The position numbers and the translations under genes are program-made. The notes beneath the pieces are model-generated. The model worked only from the letters and a program-made list of their open reading frames with translations, made no database searches and was not told where the DNA came from. Of a DNA stretch of 64,000 bases, positions 63,811-64,000 are shown in pieces (within the stretch, counting starts at the first letter, position 1; each line of letters starts with the position of its first letter). Origin of the DNA: Stercorarius parasiticus (Eukaryota > Chordata > Aves > Charadriiformes > Stercorariidae); contig VWZL01000360.1 of NCBI GenBank assembly GCA_013396915.1, positions 502,649 to 566,648 on the forward strand, given 5' to 3'.

Positions 63811-64000
63811 TCATAGGATCATAGAATGTGTTGGGTTGGAAGGGACCTTTAAAGGTCATCCAGTCCAACCCCCCTGCAGTAAGCAGGGACATCTTCAACT
63901 AGATCAGGTGGCTCAGACCCTCATCAAGCCTGGCCTTGAATGTCTCCAGGGATGGGGCCTCCACCACCTCTCTGGGCAACCTGTTCCTGTGTCTCACCAC
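63811..64000 (-). mobile_element. CR1 LINE 3'-end (minus orientation), cut by window edge
   Basis: The plus strand opens TCATAGGATCATAGAAT (two octamers, one altered), then GTTGGGTTGGAAGGGACCTT, GGTCATCCAGTCCAACCCCC and CTCCAGGGATGGGGCCTCCA. This is the reverse complement of the avian CR1 3' UTR, in the same orientation as RYR2. It differs from the copy at 13455 in the CTGCAGTAAGCAGGGACATC segment, so it belongs to another CR1 subfamily. The 5' part lies outside the window. Confidence 0.97.

Larger units (their letters stand above)
1..64000 (-). other. RYR2: RYR2 gene body, 5' part (intron 3 to intron 1)
   Basis: Both recognised exons are on the minus strand in the order expected for transcription from right to left, so the whole window reads as the 5' part of one RYR2 transcription unit. 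That intron 1 runs to the right edge is inferred: no exon 1, start codon context or GC-rich promoter is visible between 19713 and 64000. A very long first intron is normal for RYR2 in other vertebrates. A separate gene nested in the introns cannot be excluded, but none is recognisable. Confidence 0.9.
19713..64000 (-). other. RYR2: RYR2 intron 1, 3' part, at least 44 kb
   Basis: This is intron upstream of exon 2, running to the window edge. No exon 1 sequence (which would code MADGGEG-like residues in a GC-rich setting) is seen. Identified contents are a candidate LINE ORF1 relic, a candidate MIR, an old CR1/L3-like element at about 49330-50850, a CR1 3' end at 63811-64000, simple repeats and several inverted repeats. 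Everything else is unassigned. Confidence 0.88.

Noticed and set aside
1..64000. CRISPR array, operon, prophage or bacterial-type system
   Set aside because: No regularly spaced repeats, no compact co-directional genes, and spliced vertebrate exons with CR1 LINEs show a eukaryotic intron context.

Overview
The window is vertebrate nuclear DNA, almost certainly from a bird. It is AT-rich, has no compact gene arrangement, and carries CR1 LINE fragments with the ATTCTATG-type 3' octamers and 3'-UTR text typical of avian genomes. I cannot name the species.

The only gene I can support is RYR2, the cardiac ryanodine receptor (sarcoplasmic reticulum calcium-release channel), on the minus strand. 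Two coding exons are present, both phase 0-0 with GT/AG borders. Exon 2 (19593-19712, 120 bp, residues about 17-56) and exon 3 (120-224, 105 bp, residues about 57-91) encode consecutive parts of the N-terminal beta-trefoil domain A. The protein reads without interruption from one exon to the next. Sequence between and around them is intron: intron 3 (1-119, partial), intron 2 (225-19592, complete) and intron 1 (19713-64000, partial). Exon 1 must lie beyond 64000, because nothing resembling a CpG-rich first exon or promoter is visible here.

Intron 2 holds two plus-oriented CR1 3' ends (2183-2256, 3301-3431), one well-kept minus-oriented CR1 3' end (13455-13666) and a short internal CR1 reverse-transcriptase fragment (16879-16987) that still reads as protein. 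Intron 1 holds a possible LINE ORF1 relic (20698-20928), a possible MIR SINE (about 23745-23905), a much older CR1/L3-like element with a decayed endonuclease region and a 3' tail but most of its reverse transcriptase missing (about 49330-50850), and a minus-oriented CR1 cut by the window edge (63811-64000). Simple repeats, short tandem duplications and several near-perfect inverted repeats are scattered through both introns.

The other open reading frames are short, unrecognised and consistent with chance in AT-rich intron. I found no new multi-gene system, RNA gene or CRISPR array. The points most worth following are the weak exon 2 splice donor, the two residue changes in exon 3 (an exon known for a disease-causing in-frame deletion in humans), the ancient LINE fossil, and the recurrent A-tract-then-CCC motif.
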